Below are positions 51,651-61,939 of a stretch of 64,000 nucleotides of DNA, in pieces (positions within the stretch are counted from its first letter, which is position 1; each line of letters opens with the position of its first letter). A program made the translations under genes and the position numbers. Under the pieces are notes generated by a model. It was not told the origin of the DNA. It did not search any database and worked only from the letters and a program-made list of their open reading frames with translations. Where the stretch lies: the NCBI GenBank assembly GCA_943736015.1, contig OX031058.1:945001-1009000 (forward strand). The letters are read 5' to 3'. Source of the DNA: Tridacna crocea. Lineage: Eukaryota > Mollusca > Bivalvia > Cardiida > Cardiidae.

Positions 51651-51767
51651 GTTAGGAGTGGACTTGAAATGGAACTAATTACTCACATCGAGACCATTTA
51701 ACTGGCCTCAAATCTCTAGTTTAACCTTGTTACTGCAAATTTTTAAAAGAAAAGAAAAAAGTATAAT

Positions 51768-51996
51768 CAAACTCTTTACCAAGCAACAAAATTTTACAGG
51801 ATTGTCTAAATTGAAAGCATTTGCAGACAACAAATAAACATTACTCAAAAATTGAAATTTGTTTCCAGCAAGGTAGAAAACATTAAAGGAAAATGAGAAA
51901 ATGATGGTTACCAGCATTTTCTCCTTTCCCCACAATGTTTTCAAAAGGCTTCTATCTTGGGGTCGAAAAACCAGGGATTGTTTGGTAAAGGGTTAA
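51768..51996 (+). mobile_element. Family A, F
   Basis: Left TCAAACTCTTTACC, right GGTTAA; left arm has AAAGGAAAATGAG mismatches. Confidence 0.8.
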
Positions 51997-52045
51997 TTTA
52001 CCTTGTTATTTGACTCCTTTGCTGCAATTTCTAATAGGATACCCA

Positions 52046-52272
52046 TTAATCCTTTACTACACAATCCCATCTTTTAACATCCCCGAGGACAATGCCTTTT
52101 GAAACAGTGTGAGAAAAGGAGAAAATGCTCGTATCCAGATTTTCTCCTTTTCCCACAATGTTTTCAACCTTCCCAAAACAAATTACAATTTTTCAGTCAT
52201 ACTTATTTTTTTCATCTGCAAATGCTTTCAATTTGGACCAGTCCATAATATTGTTATTTGGCAAAGAGTTAA
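52046..52272 (-). mobile_element. Family A, R
   Basis: TTAA at both ends; apex reads GCTCGTATCCAG, half A and half B, so its tip is unpaired. Confidence 0.85.
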
Positions 52273-52328
52273 CAAATGACATGCTTAGCTGTCTGAATAA
52301 GGAATTCTATGGGCCACTGTTCTAGACA

Positions 52329-52490
52329 TTAAAGGTGGCCCTTCAGATTTTGGGACGAAAAATTTACATACAAAAAAATTATCCTTATACTTCCAAAGCC
52401 TTATAATTTTCATTCATCAAACCCCAGTAGTCGAAAACCATCCGATAACTAGATAAATTAGAGATTTACTACAGCCCAGGTCGACACTGA
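52329..52490 (+). mobile_element. TTAAAGGTGG element, truncated
   Basis: Left 160 bp only (AAAGGTGGCCCTTCAGATTT ... CAGCCCAGGTCGACACTG), cut where a family A right part begins. Confidence 0.75.
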
Positions 52491-52636
52491 AGTAGGGTAG
52501 AAAACATTGTGGGAAAAGGAGAAAATGCTGGTTACCAGCATTTTCTCCCTTTCCCACAATGTTTTCAAAAGGCTTCTGTCTCAGGGTTTAGTAAAGGGTT
52601 AAAAAATCAGATTGTGTGGTACTGGTAAAGGGTTAA
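52491..52636 (+). mobile_element. Family A, F, right part with repeated end
   Basis: Perfect hairpin 52497-52567. The end GGTAAAGGGTTAA occurs twice (52591 and 52626). Confidence 0.75.
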
Positions 52637-52778
52637 TACTTTCAAAGCCAGAAACGATGTATACATGTAGCTTTTACGAATAGGTAAATATTTGTGATTA
52701 TTAAAAAGAAAATATGATTCTATCAACAATTATCTATAGGATGATTGGTTGTATGGTATTTAATGCTGTTTTCAACAT

Positions 52779-53005
52779 ATAACTCTTTACCACACAATCC
52801 CCTTTTAACCACCCTGAGGAAGAAGCCAATAAAAAACATTGTAGGAAAAGGAGAAAATGCTGGTAACCAGCATTTTCTCCTCTTCCCACAATGTTTCCTA
52901 CCCCATCCAAGACAAAAATCATCATTTTAGCCACAGTTATTTTGTTGTCTGCAAATGCTTTCAATTTGGACTGGTCTAAAATTAACTTGTGTGGTAAAGA
53001 GTCAA
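52779..53005 (-). mobile_element. Family A, R
   Basis: ATAACTCTTTACCACACAAT start; GGTAAAGAGTCAA end; hairpin has GGAAAAGG/CCTCTTCC mismatch. Confidence 0.8.
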
Positions 53006-53032
53006 TGCAGTTTTCAACATTTAAAATTGTAT

Positions 53033-53260
53033 TGAACTCTTTACCACATGACAGAATTTTAGACAGGTCCAAATTGAAAGCATTTGCAGACGACAAAATA
53101 AATGTGAATCAAGAATTGAAATTTTATTTGGAAGGGTAGAAAATATTGTGGGAAAAGGAGAAAATGCTGGTTACCAGCATTTTCTCCTTTTCCCACAATT
53201 TTTCCCAAGGCTTTCTTTTTCAGGATTGTTAAAAGTCGGAATTGTGTAGTAAAGAGTTAA
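53033..53260 (+). mobile_element. Family A, F
   Basis: TGAACTCTTTACCACATGAC start; right TTAA. ATGCNGTTTTCAACAT precedes both this copy and the one at 52779, hinting at a local duplication. Confidence 0.85.
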
Positions 53261-53451
53261 ATGCTTTAAATTTGAGAAGGTCTAAAGCTTTGTTATTGGA
53301 TACAGTGTTATTAAAACAGCATGATATAATCAAAAACATAATGAAGACTTCAAGCAAGAACAAAATCAAATTCTTTTGTTTATTTCTGAGAATATTTACA
53401 GGCCTGTATCAAAACATGGCTCATACAAAAGCTAGTAAACCAGATGATACA

Positions 53452-53679
53452 TTAACCCTGTCCCAAACGACAAACTTTTTGGCTGGAACAAATTGAAAGC
53501 ATTTGCAGACGACAATTCAACTCTTACTGAAAAGATGATTTCTGTCTATGATAGGGTAGAAAACATTGTGGGAAAAGGAGAAAATGCTGGTTACCAGCAT
53601 TTTCTCCTTTTCCCACAATGTTATCAAAAGGCTACTATTCCAGACCCTAAAAGCCAGGGATTGTTTGGGAAAGAGTTAA
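53452..53679 (+). mobile_element. Family A, F, TTTCCCAAAC subfamily
   Basis: TTAA at both ends; hairpin perfect; close to 40645-40872 over its whole length. Confidence 0.9.
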
Positions 53680-53799
53680 ATGAACTCATGACAATTCATA
53701 GCTGCATTATAACAAAATATCAAACTGATATATAAGATTAAGGTGGTCCATAATTACTGTGCGTAAATAAACTGAAACCCGTTTACAGAATAGAATGTA

Positions 53800-54113
53800 A
53801 TTGTGTAACAATCCACAGATGTAGAAATTTGTGCAATTTCTGACTAGATAAACCATAGCTAGCCAATCAAAAAGTGTGTTACTTCCAAATATTAGAAAAT
53901 TCCTGAGAGTCAGACTAAGAATGCTATAAGAATGGCTGGTGAAAACTTTTCTAGTTCTTGAAAATTTTCTAAAGTTTGAAAGTAAAACAACTTCCGATTG
54001 GCTTAACCAAATGGCTTAGCCAATCAGGAATTGTTTTACTTTCAAATATTGAAAACTCTGAAGAATAAAACAAAGAATGTTTTTAAGAATGGTTGGTGAA
54101 TATTGGTCCTGGA
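53800..54113. mobile_element. Family D, one half copy and one full copy
   Basis: 53800-53945 carries GCTAGCCAATCAAAAAGTGT and AGAATGGCTGGTGAA. 53946-54113 has the palindrome CCGATTGGCTTAACC/GGCTTAGCCAATCAGG and ATGGTTGGTGAATATTGG. Confidence 0.65.
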
Positions 54114-54156
54114 GTGTGAGTCATTTTTTTGTTTTAACCTTTGACCAAAGGACTGA

Positions 54157-54365
54157 TTAACTCTTTTCCAAACAACAAAATTTTAGACTGGTTCAAATTG
54201 AAAGCATTTGCAGAAAACAAAATTAATGCAACTCAAGAATTAAAATTTGTTCTGGGAGGGTAGAAAACATTGTGGTTACCAGCATTTTATCCATTTCCCA
54301 CAATGTTTTCGAAAGCCTTCTTTCTCAGGGTCGTGAAAACCAGGGATTGTTTGGGAAGGGGTTTA
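54157..54365 (+). mobile_element. Family A, F, shortened left arm
   Basis: Left TTAA; ACATTGTGGTTACCAGC shows loss of GGAAAAGGAGAAAATGCT; right end TTGTTTGGGAAGGGGTTTA. Confidence 0.75.
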
Positions 54366-54689
54366 CTCACAACTACATGACAAAAAATGAGACTGTTCTA
54401 AATTCAAAGTATTTGCAGATGACAATTCATATGTAGTTCAAATATCAGAATAACTACTTTATAGTGTAGTAAACATTGTTGGAGAAAATGCCGATGACTG
54501 TTACGTATGCTAGTCTATTTGAGATTATGTCTCTTGAATACTCTCTCTAACAAAGGTCTGTTCATGCTCAATATGTCTTACTGCTTCATCATAACATGGT
54601 GTCAGAAGTTGGTAAATCGTAAAATATCGATTGAATTCTGAAGCATTGGACCAAAATAACTACAATAGATTGTTGCAGAGTAATTCGAC

Positions 54690-55260
54690 TTGCAATGTAC
54701 CAAAACATTTTCTGTGATGGATGACCTGAGTGGGTGTAATGCAACGATGAATGGGGACAGCAGTGATTTGCCTTCAGCCTGGCAAAGTTTTACGACACAT
54801 TGCAATTTTTACCTCAAAGGCCTGTTGAAAGAAAAGTCAGAGGAGGAATGCTATGCCCACCTCCTGATCTGGGTAGGGCAAAAAGGTCGTGACATTTACC
54901 AAACATGGCAACTGACAGCTGAAGAGGTGAAATCACTTGACACTTTGTATCAAAACTCAAAAGTATGAAACATATGTAAAAACCCAAGTCCAATAAAGTA
55001 TTTGGTACAAATTTCAATGTACAGTCCAACTCGACTCGGAATCAGCTGAACGGTTTATTAGCGATTTGAAAACACTAGTGAAAGACTGTGGCTACGAGCA
55101 ACCAGATGAAATAGTAAGAGACTGAATAGTCTGTAGGACAAAAAATGTTAAAGTGAAGGAAAAATTGATGAGTGAAGGATCAGACCTCACACTGGAGAAA
55201 GCAATAAATGCTGTTAGATCCTATGAAATAAATCAACAACAATAGAATAGTATGAACTCA
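54690..55260 (+). pseudogene. Gypsy Gag, broken
   Basis: AWQSFTTHCNFYLKGLLKEK opens the capsid-like part, open to 54968. After a frame change DSESAERFISDLKTLVKDCG and EKLMSEGSDLTLEKAINAV continue, with a stop in VRD*IVC. Confidence 0.75.
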
Positions 55261-55369
55261 AAGGAAGACCCAAGCGTCCCTGCTATCAAAAAGGTCAAGG
55301 CCACCTAAACCTCAAAGTAAGTCTCAACAATGAGAGCTAAGCCAAAGCAAGAAGTAAAACAAAATGACA

Positions 55370-55700
55370 TAAGGCCGGTCATTTGTTTAAGATGTGGTAT
55401 AACCATACATAACAAAAAAAATGTCCAGCTTTTGGAAAGACATGTAATAAGTGCCATAGAAAGGGTTACTTTGCAAAAGGGTGAACGAAAAGCCAAAACA
55501 AAAAAGTCCATCAGCTTAAAGAAGATAGTTACGATTTTGATGCATTGTTTGTTGGCAGTATTCTAAAGGACGGTAGGTCTAAGAAGAAATCTAAGAAAAA
55601 ATCTTCTCAGCGCAACTCTGAATCCACAATATTGACATAAAATTCCAATTTGACACTGAAGCAAAATGTATGGTTCTGTCAGCTTGTGATTGCAGAAAAT
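55370..55700 (+). pseudogene. Gypsy zinc knuckle and protease, broken
   Basis: CNKCHRKGYFAKG is readable in one frame, preceded by CLRCGI in another. FDALFVGSILKDGRSKKKS leads to a protease start FDTEAKCMVLSACD, where the active-site DTG reads DTE. Confidence 0.7.
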
Positions 55701-55939
55701 TAAAACTTGAAGGGAACACTTCAAAAAGCCTATGCAAAGGTCTTTAGTACCTTAGGTGCTACTAGTGGGTTTTGGACATTGAAGCTGGATGAAGAAAGTT
55801 CAAAATTAACAACATACCAAACACCATTTTGGAAGATACAGATTTTTGCATGCTCCTTTTGGGATCACATTGATTCCCGAGATGTATCAACATGTCATGT
55901 CGAAAACGATAGAAGATTTAGAAGGTGCAGAAGTCACTG

Positions 55940-56475
55940 TTAAAGGTAGCCCTTCAGATTCTGGGACGAAAATTTTACAAAAATGCAAAAAAATTATCCT
56001 TCTACTCCCATAGCCTTTTAATTTGCGTTCATAAAACCCCAGTAGTCGAAAACCATCCGATAACACAAGAAATTAGGGATTTATTACGGACCAGGTTGAC
56101 ACCAACGGGAGACACATTCTATTTTTAGATTATCAATTCTCTAATTTGAACACAGACAAAGTTTCAAACATCCTTCCGAAGAAGACATTATGGAAAATAA
56201 TTATTACATGTTTGTTATGTAATAGAATTTAAGCGTTATTAGTCATGTGCCAGTCACTTGACATTCTCATAATGCTTTATTGATTTTTGGCGCAAAATCT
56301 AAAAATAGCTTAAGAGGCTACGTAGCCTTTTAAAGGAATACCATCAAAAAAAATTTTTTTGTAATTCTATGATTCTTAATTATTGATGATTTATATTGTT
56401 TTTTCATATAAATTTCAATGATATATATATTTTTTAATTTGGTTTGATGTGAAAATTCTAAATACCCACCTTTAA
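55940..56475 (+). mobile_element. TTAAAGGTGG element, full length (536 bp)
   Basis: TTAA at both ends inside the Gypsy RT; ends AAGGTAGCCCTTCAG and AATACCCACCTT. Matches 45947-46492 over its length. Confidence 0.85.
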
Positions 56476-56606
56476 TGATAATTATTATTATGTCCAGTGA
56501 AAATGTTCAAGAACATGATAAAATGTTAAAACACGTCTTAGAACGTGCAAAAGAAAACAACATAAAATTGAATTCCAAGTGATTTATGTAGATCACAGAA
56601 TTAGTA

Positions 56607-56965
56607 ACTAGAGCTGTCACTGAATGTGACTTAATACCCTCCCCCCCCACCCCCCCCCCCCCCAGCCCACCCCCCAAGTGCTTTGACGAAAAAAAGTGTC
56701 AAGTTTAAGTGGAAATAATTGCTCAAGAAGGAAGAGTTGACACCTGAAAATTGGGTCTTGCAAAATCTTTAATATAATTTTTTATGATCACTATAATTAC
56801 GTGCAAAGTTTCAATCCAATTAAAGGAAAACTGTAGGAGTTCGCAACACAAAATTACTAGTATTTTGTACACAGACCGACACTCGGATGGATGGACACAA
56901 AGACAGCGGACACATGGACAGACAGGCTGATTCCAGTATACCCCTAAAAACATTCGGGGGTATAA
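56607..56965 (+). mobile_element. GAGCTGTCACTGAATG repeat inside Gypsy
   Basis: AGAGCTGTCACTGAATGTGA, then a C-rich tract (56640-56675), GATGGATGGACACAAAGACAG and CATTCGGGGGTATAAAA. Confidence 0.7.
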
Positions 56966-57487
56966 AAATGGTCTCGAAGCAGACCAAGAAAAAGTAAGCA
57001 GTAAGAGACATGAAAAAAAACAACAGAAAATAAGAAGGAAGTTCTAACGTTTTTGGGTTTTATAACCTATTTACAGAAATTTCTACGACATATGTCAGAA
57101 ATAATAGTGCCTTTGAGAATGGTGCTAGAAAAGGATGTAGATTGGTACTGGGACATTGTGCAAGAATAAAGCTTCAATAAGTTGAAAGAAATGGCAACTA
57201 AAACACCAGTATTAGCTGTCTATAATCCCAAGAACAGTCTTATATTGAATGTTGACTCCAGCTCATATGGATTGTGCTGTGTTACTACAGAATGATAAAC
57301 CTATCGCATAATGCATCGAGAGCTTTGAATCCAACGAAATAGAAATACTCTCAAATCAAAAAGGAAACACTAGCAATAGTATCTGGTTGTGAAAGGTTGT
57401 TTTCTCCATTTCCAGCAATATTCTCGAAATATCTTTTCCTAAGGGTTGTTAAAACTCAGGATTGTGTGATAAAGGCTTAAAAAGCCC

Positions 57488-57660
57488 TTCAACTCTTTAT
57501 CACACAATCCTGACTTTTAACGACCCTAAGAAAGAAGCCTTCTGAAAACATTGTGGGAAAATGAGAAAATGCTGGTAACCAGCAGTCATTTTTATCTTGA
57601 TATCTGCAAATGCTTTCAGTTTGGACCAGTCTACAATTTTGTCATTTCGAAAGAGTTTAA
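57488..57660 (-). mobile_element. Family A, R, right hairpin arm deleted
   Basis: GGTAACCAGCAGTCATTTTT joins the apex directly to the outer arm; right TTAA kept. Confidence 0.75.
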
Positions 57661-57727
57661 CCACTTTCAGTTTTACTTCAGCTCACATATTCTTTTATGT
57701 CCTGAATTTCACCAGTACTGGACTAGG

Positions 57728-57905
57728 GCTCAGGGTCCATATTCACCAACCATTCTTAAGAACATTCTTTGTCTTACTCTTCAAGATTTTTTAACTGTGA
57801 AAGTAACAGAACTTCTGATTGGCTAAATCAAGTTTCAGGTTTAGACAAACAAGATTCGGATTAGCCAATCAGCAGTTCTGTTACTTTAACATTGACAAAA
57901 TTCTC
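57728..57905. mobile_element. Family D, full copy
   Basis: TATTCACCAACCATTCTTAA start. GAAAGTAACAGAACTTCTGA and TCAGCAGTTCTGTTACTTTA are inverted, with TTGGCTAAATC/GATTAGCCAA inside. Confidence 0.75.
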
Positions 57906-57924
57906 ATGCCAAAGGGCACTCCCA

Positions 57925-58010
57925 GGAAAACCTCAATATTTTCAGTTAGGCTCAACCCCTGGGGCCTCCAGGTTACAAATCAGATACTGTACCACTGAGC
58001 CACACAGGAA
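57925..58010 (-). mobile_element. SINE head, minus orientation
   Basis: Minus strand reads GTGTGGCTCAGTGGTACAGT and CCCCAGGGGTTGAGCC, boxes A and B of the 35180-type SINE. Confidence 0.55.
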
Positions 58011-58011
58011 A

Positions 58012-58212
58012 CATGACCCTGAGGAAAAAGAATGTTTGAAAACAAATGCAAGAAAAGATGAGAATGTTACCAACCAGCATTTTCTTCTTTTCTCAGAATG
58101 TTTTCTAACATTTCAATGATAAATTTTATCACTTGTGAAACATTTAATTTTTTTGTCTGCAAATGCTTGGAATTTGGTCAAGTCTAAAATTTTGTCAATT
58201 GATAAAGGTTTA
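58012..58212 (-). mobile_element. Family A, R, left end lost
   Basis: TGACCCTGAGGAAAAAGAAT start; decayed hairpin; TAAAGGTTTAA end. Confidence 0.65.
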
Positions 58213-58235
58213 ACTTTTTGAAACATGTTTTTCTT

Positions 58236-58440
58236 TTAACTCTTTCCCACACAATGACAACTTTTGACATCCCTTGGAAAGAAGCCTTTTAAAAGGATTT
58301 TGGCAAAAGGAGAAAATGCTGGTAACCACAATGTTTTCTACCCTATCAATGAACAATTGCACCATGTGAGCCACATTGAAATTGTCATCTGCAAATGCCT
58401 TCAATTTGGACAGGGCTAAAATTTTTGAGATCTGGTAAAA
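58236..58440 (-). mobile_element. Family A, R, right arm shortened
   Basis: Left TTAA; GGTAACCACAATGTTTTC shows the right arm reduced to its outer ten bases. Confidence 0.7.
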
Positions 58441-58573
58441 GCAATTTTCAGACGGTCAACATACAAAAAGAAGCCAGCCACAGGCAAAGAAGAAATATGA
58501 TACTAGCACAGCAGGGAATGAACATATTTCCTCATACAATAAATCTATGTGGTGAAAGGAGAAACTGTTGCCT

Positions 58574-58760
58574 CTAACCTTTACCAGATGACAAACTTTT
58601 GGACTCCTAAAAAATGACAGCATTTGCAGATGATAAAGAAAGTGTAGCTCAAATGAGGAAATTCCCCTTTGCAAGGACAGAAAGCATTTTAGAAAAAGTT
58701 AGAAAAAGGACAAAATGCTGGTCATGAAAACACAGGAATGTTTGTCAACAGGTTACCCTC
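58574..58760 (+). mobile_element. Family A, F, decayed
   Basis: AACCTTTACCAGATGACAAA start; AAAAAGGACAAAATGCTGGT; right arm absent. Ends about 105 bp from the C14orf119 homologue. Confidence 0.6.
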
Positions 58761-58866
58761 TAACTCTTTCCAAGACTTTTTTAGAGCAAAGATACCACTA
58801 TGTAATAGTAACTCTGTAACACATTCATACACATATAATACATGTATTATGTAGCTCCGATTAATT

Positions 58867-59205
58867 CTAACAATTGTTCTGTAATGATAAATTCAAGGAA
58901 ACTTGTTTGTCAAATTCGTCCACAAACTCAGGACTAATTTCTCTCAGTTTTGAAATGAAAACATCCCTCTCCTGCCTTGTCCATACGTCAAACCACTGAG
59001 TAAACAGTTTCATTTGACACTCAAATATGCTTGGAGGCTTGTCTTTCACATTCATGTACTTCATTGAGTCAAATAAAGCATCCATGTGACATGGAATAGC
59101 TTTATCTAGAAGATCTTTGAAAAAATCCTCTTTCTGTATTCTGCTCCATCCTTGAAACCAATGCAGGACACACTGGATCTCCTTCTCTACGTGGGAATAG
59201 GACAT
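58867..59205 (-). CDS. C14orf119: C14orf119 homologue (DUF4508-like), 112 aa
   Basis: Single coding exon. CVLHWFQGWSRIQKEDFFKD, PPSIFECQMKLFTQWFDVW and the ERDVFISKLREISPEFVDEF region match the human protein's CILHWF...RPPSIFECQ...QWFRGW...EF pattern. The length fits its conserved core, and the human N-terminal extension is missing. Function of the family is unknown to me. The ATG is the first in this frame after a stop. A probable 5' UTR exon end with acceptor gtttttcag lies at 59335-59336. Codons are free of stops and shifts, so the gene looks live. Confidence 0.9.
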   Translation of the reverse strand: MSYSHVEKEIQCVLHWFQGWSRIQKEDFFKDLLDKAIPCHMDALFDSMKYMNVKDKPPSIFECQMKLFTQWFDVWTRQERDVFISKLREISPEFVDEFDKQVSLNLSLQNNC

Positions 59206-59335
59206 TTTGGCTGTTCTGAACTTGATGTCCAGGTAGCTTGATATAAAGCCGAGTCAACAGAAATCACACTTTCATCCTCTGTCTGCTTGCTTTGCCATTA
59301 CTCTACATTCTTGCATCTCAGAATAATTGTGAGAT
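59206..59335 (-). other. Probable 5' UTR part of the C14orf119 homologue exon
   Basis: Minus-strand TATTTGTTTTTCAG|ATCTCACAATT is a good acceptor; the stretch up to the ATG holds short upstream ATGs followed by stops. Confidence 0.5.
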
Positions 59336-59369
59336 CTGAAAAACAAATAATAAAAATGAAAGTCACATG

Positions 59370-59581
59370 TTAACCCTTTGCTAAATGACAAAGTTTGTCA
59401 GCTTTTGAGAGCATTAGCATACAATCGGTCTCATTGAAGTTCGGCTCCAGTTTTGAAATTTGTCTTTGAAAGAATAGAAAACATTGATGGAATCAGACTC
59501 AGCATTCTGTACTTCTATCACAATGTTGCAAAGCTTTTTCAAAGGGCTATCAAAACATGGATCTGTGTAGTAAAGGGTTAA
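59370..59581 (+). mobile_element. Family A, F, hairpin decayed
   Basis: TTAA at both ends; left AACCCTTTGCTAAATGACAA; only traces of the hairpin (AACATTGATGGAATC). Confidence 0.7.
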
Positions 59582-60077
59582 ACAACAGGTGTTGAGAAAC
59601 ACTTTATCACCAAATGGTAGCAAATAAAAAATCAAAGGCATCTGAAAGAAAAGCCTGGAAGAAAATTAGTTTTTCTCTTTACCACACAATCCCAACTCAA
59701 AAATACAAGCCGCCTGGAAGAAAAGTAGTTTATCAAAGGCAGTTTCAAATTGCTCGTAACATTTTTTAGGTTACTCAACAGAATCCAAGAAATTCCAAAT
59801 TTTAATTCTTTACGGAACAAAAGTAAAAGACTGGTCAATCTGTTAGATTTATGGATGTTTCAACAATCAACCTTAGAACAAATCAAAACCATGTACTGTA
59901 TGCAAAAATGTCACAGTGTATTAATACCATATAATTAATTGCCTCGTTAACAACACATTAAATCAATTTGCTCTATAAATTCACTGGACCAAGCATTTTT
60001 GTTTACTGATACATCTGTCACACTTCTGTATAAAACCCATTCGCTATATAGAGTTCATCAACTATTAGAAAAAACAA

Positions 60078-61000
60078 GAGCTTCGCAAAGCGGCGCATAT
60101 ACGCCCGAAGGGGCTTGTCAGTGAAATGAGTTGAAATGACGCAGAGTTATGGTTCATGTGCACTGCACTTCTCTATAATGTGTTCTATCGGTGTATGAAG
60201 TTGCAAGTTATTAGCTTTTATAGTTTGGAAGTTATGGCCTGGACAAAAATTCAAACTGAAAATTAACAAAGGGCAATAAGCAAAAAAATAAAGGTCGCAG
60301 AGTTATGGTTCATGTGCAATGCACTTCTCCATAAAGTGTTCTATCACTATATGAGGTTGCAAGTTATTAGCTTTTATAGTTTGGAAGTTATGGCTTGGAC
60401 AAAAATTCAAACTGAAAATTAACAAAGGGCAATAACTCAAAAAATAGAAGTCACAGAGTTATGGTTCATGTGCGATGCACTTCTCCACAATGTTATCTAT
60501 CAGTGTATGAAGTTCAAAGTTAATAGCTTTTATAGTTTAGAAGTTATGGCCTGGACAAAAATTCAAACTGAAAATTAACAAAGGGCTGTAACTCAAAAAA
60601 TAAAAGTGGCAGAGTTATGGTTCTTGTGCACTGCACTTCTCCATAATGTGTTCTATCAGTGTATGTAGTTTCAATTTAATACCTTTTATGGTATGGAAGT
60701 TATGGCCTGAACAAAAATTCGAAGTGAAAAGTTGGTTATTTCAGAAATCAAGGGCAGATAATTTTGGAACGGAAACAGCGATAAAAATTCTAAGACCCAG
60801 GTGCACAACTAGACATCATGGAGATTCATTGTGGCAAGTTTCAAATAATTCCGATGAAAACTGTAGGAGGAGTTGCGCACACAAGAAATTGCTAACGGAC
60901 GGACGGACGGACGGACGGACGGACAGACGGACGGACGGACGGACGGACGGACGGACGGACGACCGGGGGTATAACATAATACGACCCTTCGGGCGTATAA
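60078..61000. mobile_element. Element with four 155-bp tandem repeats and ACGG microsatellite
   Basis: CAGAGTTATGGTTCATGTGC recurs at about 60141, 60298, 60453 and 60608, each followed by TTATAGTTTGGAAGTTATGG. A GGAC/ACGG run fills 60895-60961. Ends GCATATACGCCCGAAGGGG and CCCTTCGGGCGTATAATA are inverted. No ORF. Confidence 0.75.
60895..60961. repeat. (ACGG)n microsatellite
   Basis: About 16 units of GGAC with one GACA interruption. Confidence 0.9.
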
Positions 61001-61063
61001 TAAAAACTGATAAAAGAACAAAAATAACAGTTTTGATTTTCAGGATTTTTTTTCCCGTTTTCC

Positions 61064-61290
61064 TTAACCCTTTACCACACAATCCTGACTTTTAACAACC
61101 TTTAGAAAGAAACCTTTTAAAAAACATTGTGGGAAAAGGAGAAAATGCTGTTAACCAGCATTTTCTCCTTTTCTGAAAATGTTTTCTCTCCTTTTCGATA
61201 CAAATTTCAAAATTTCAGTCACTTTATTTTGACATCTGCAAATGCTTTCAATTTGGACCAGTCTAAAATTTTGTCGTTTTGTAAAGAGAC
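61064..61290 (-). mobile_element. Family A, R
   Basis: Left TTAA; apex GCTGTTAACCAGC with one mismatch; right end GTCGTTTTGTAAAGAG. Confidence 0.85.
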
Positions 61291-61293
61291 AAC

Positions 61294-61496
61294 TATTCAC
61301 CAAACGATAAAATGTTAGATTGGTCCAAATTAAATGCACTTGCTGACGACAAAATGAACATAACTCAAAAATTGGAATTTGTTTCCAGCAGGGTAGAAAA
61401 CATTGTGGTTACCAGCATTTTTGCCTTTTTCAACAATGTTTCCAAAAGGCTTCCATGATAGGGTCATCAAAACCAAGGATTGTGGTAAAGGGCTAA
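61294..61496 (+). mobile_element. Family A, F, adjoining, shortened left arm
   Basis: CACCAAACGATAAAATG start 4 bp after the previous copy; ACATTGTGGTTACCAGC deletion as in 54157-54365; end GGTAAAGGGCTAA. Confidence 0.75.
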
Positions 61497-61524
61497 TAAG
61501 AAAAAAATCTTAGATGGTATCCAT

Positions 61525-61679
61525 TTCACCATTTACGACAAAAAAACCAAGTTTAATAACCCTTTGAAGGAAAGCTCTTAAAAGCACTTTGGGAAAAGGA
61601 GTAAATGTTGATAACCAGCCACATTTGCCATGTCCTGCAGAAAGTGAATCAGTCTATTTTTTTTGTGGTAAAGGGTTAA
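61525..61679 (-). mobile_element. Family A, R, decayed
   Basis: ATTTCACCATTTACGACAAA start; GGGAAAAGGAGTAAATGTTG; right GTGGTAAAGGGTTAA. Confidence 0.6.
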
Positions 61680-61804
61680 AAGCACGCGTTCAGTCCAAAG
61701 AAGAAACCTGCTGTCTTCAGTGCGTCAGTGCTTTGATTTATTCAGCAAGCAATGGGGTTTAGAATAGCAGGCAATCCCAAAAATAACATCGGATTCACCG
61801 GTTC

Positions 61805-61935
61805 CGGGACGTTTCGCCCCAAAACCATTTCCTCCCCTAGTCGTTTTGCCCCCAAGACGTTTCCCCCCAGGTCGTTTCCCCCCTGGTTGTTTCGCCCCCA
61901 CTGGTTGTTTCCCCCCTACTCGTTTCGCCCCCTAT
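61805..61935 (+). repeat. GTTTCGCCCCC minisatellite
   Basis: About eight units of GTTTYGCCCCCAxGxC/T with period near 15 bp, strongly pyrimidine-rich on this strand. Confidence 0.8.
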
Positions 61936-61939
61936 TCAA

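Larger units (their letters stand above)
54499..57396 (+). mobile_element. Ty3/Gypsy retrotransposon relic
   Basis: A possible short 5' LTR (54499-54596, TGTTACGTATGC to TCATAACA) is followed by the primer-site-like TGGTGTCAGAAGTTGG. Then come Gag, zinc knuckle, protease and RT/RNase H pieces, all with stops and shifts. No integrase or 3' LTR is present. Two younger insertions cut it (55940-56475 and 56607-56965). Confidence 0.8.
55720..57396 (+). pseudogene. Gypsy reverse transcriptase / RNase H, broken in three blocks
   Basis: Block 1 (55720-55939): ATSGFWTLKLDEESSKLTT then a shift to IPEMYQHVMSKTIEDLEGAE. Block 2 (56476-56606): HDKMLKHVLERAKENNIKLN. Block 3 (56966-57396): TYLQKFLRHMSEIIVPLRM, KLKEMATKTPVLAVYNPK, LNVDSSSYGL. 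Several stops. The first insertion lies at the catalytic x-x-D-D position. Confidence 0.75.
54366..57480 (+). mobile_element. Family A, F, interrupted by Gypsy relic
   Basis: Left part 54366-54498 (AATTCAAAGTATTTGCAGAT ... AACATTGTTGGAGAAAATGC). Right part 57397-57480 (TTTTCTCCATTTCCAGCAAT ... GTGTGATAAAGGCTTAA). Confidence 0.7.

Noticed and set aside
60646..61095. 149-codon ORF with GRTDGRTDGRTD repeats
   Set aside because: It reads through the ACGG microsatellite; opposite-strand ORFs (RPSVRPSVRPS) arise the same way.
1730..61318. Many short ORFs beginning MWEKEKMLVTSIFSFSHNVF or MKTLWEKEKMLVTS
   Set aside because: They translate the family A hairpin and recur wherever it does, on both strands; they stop at element ends and carry no protein family signal.
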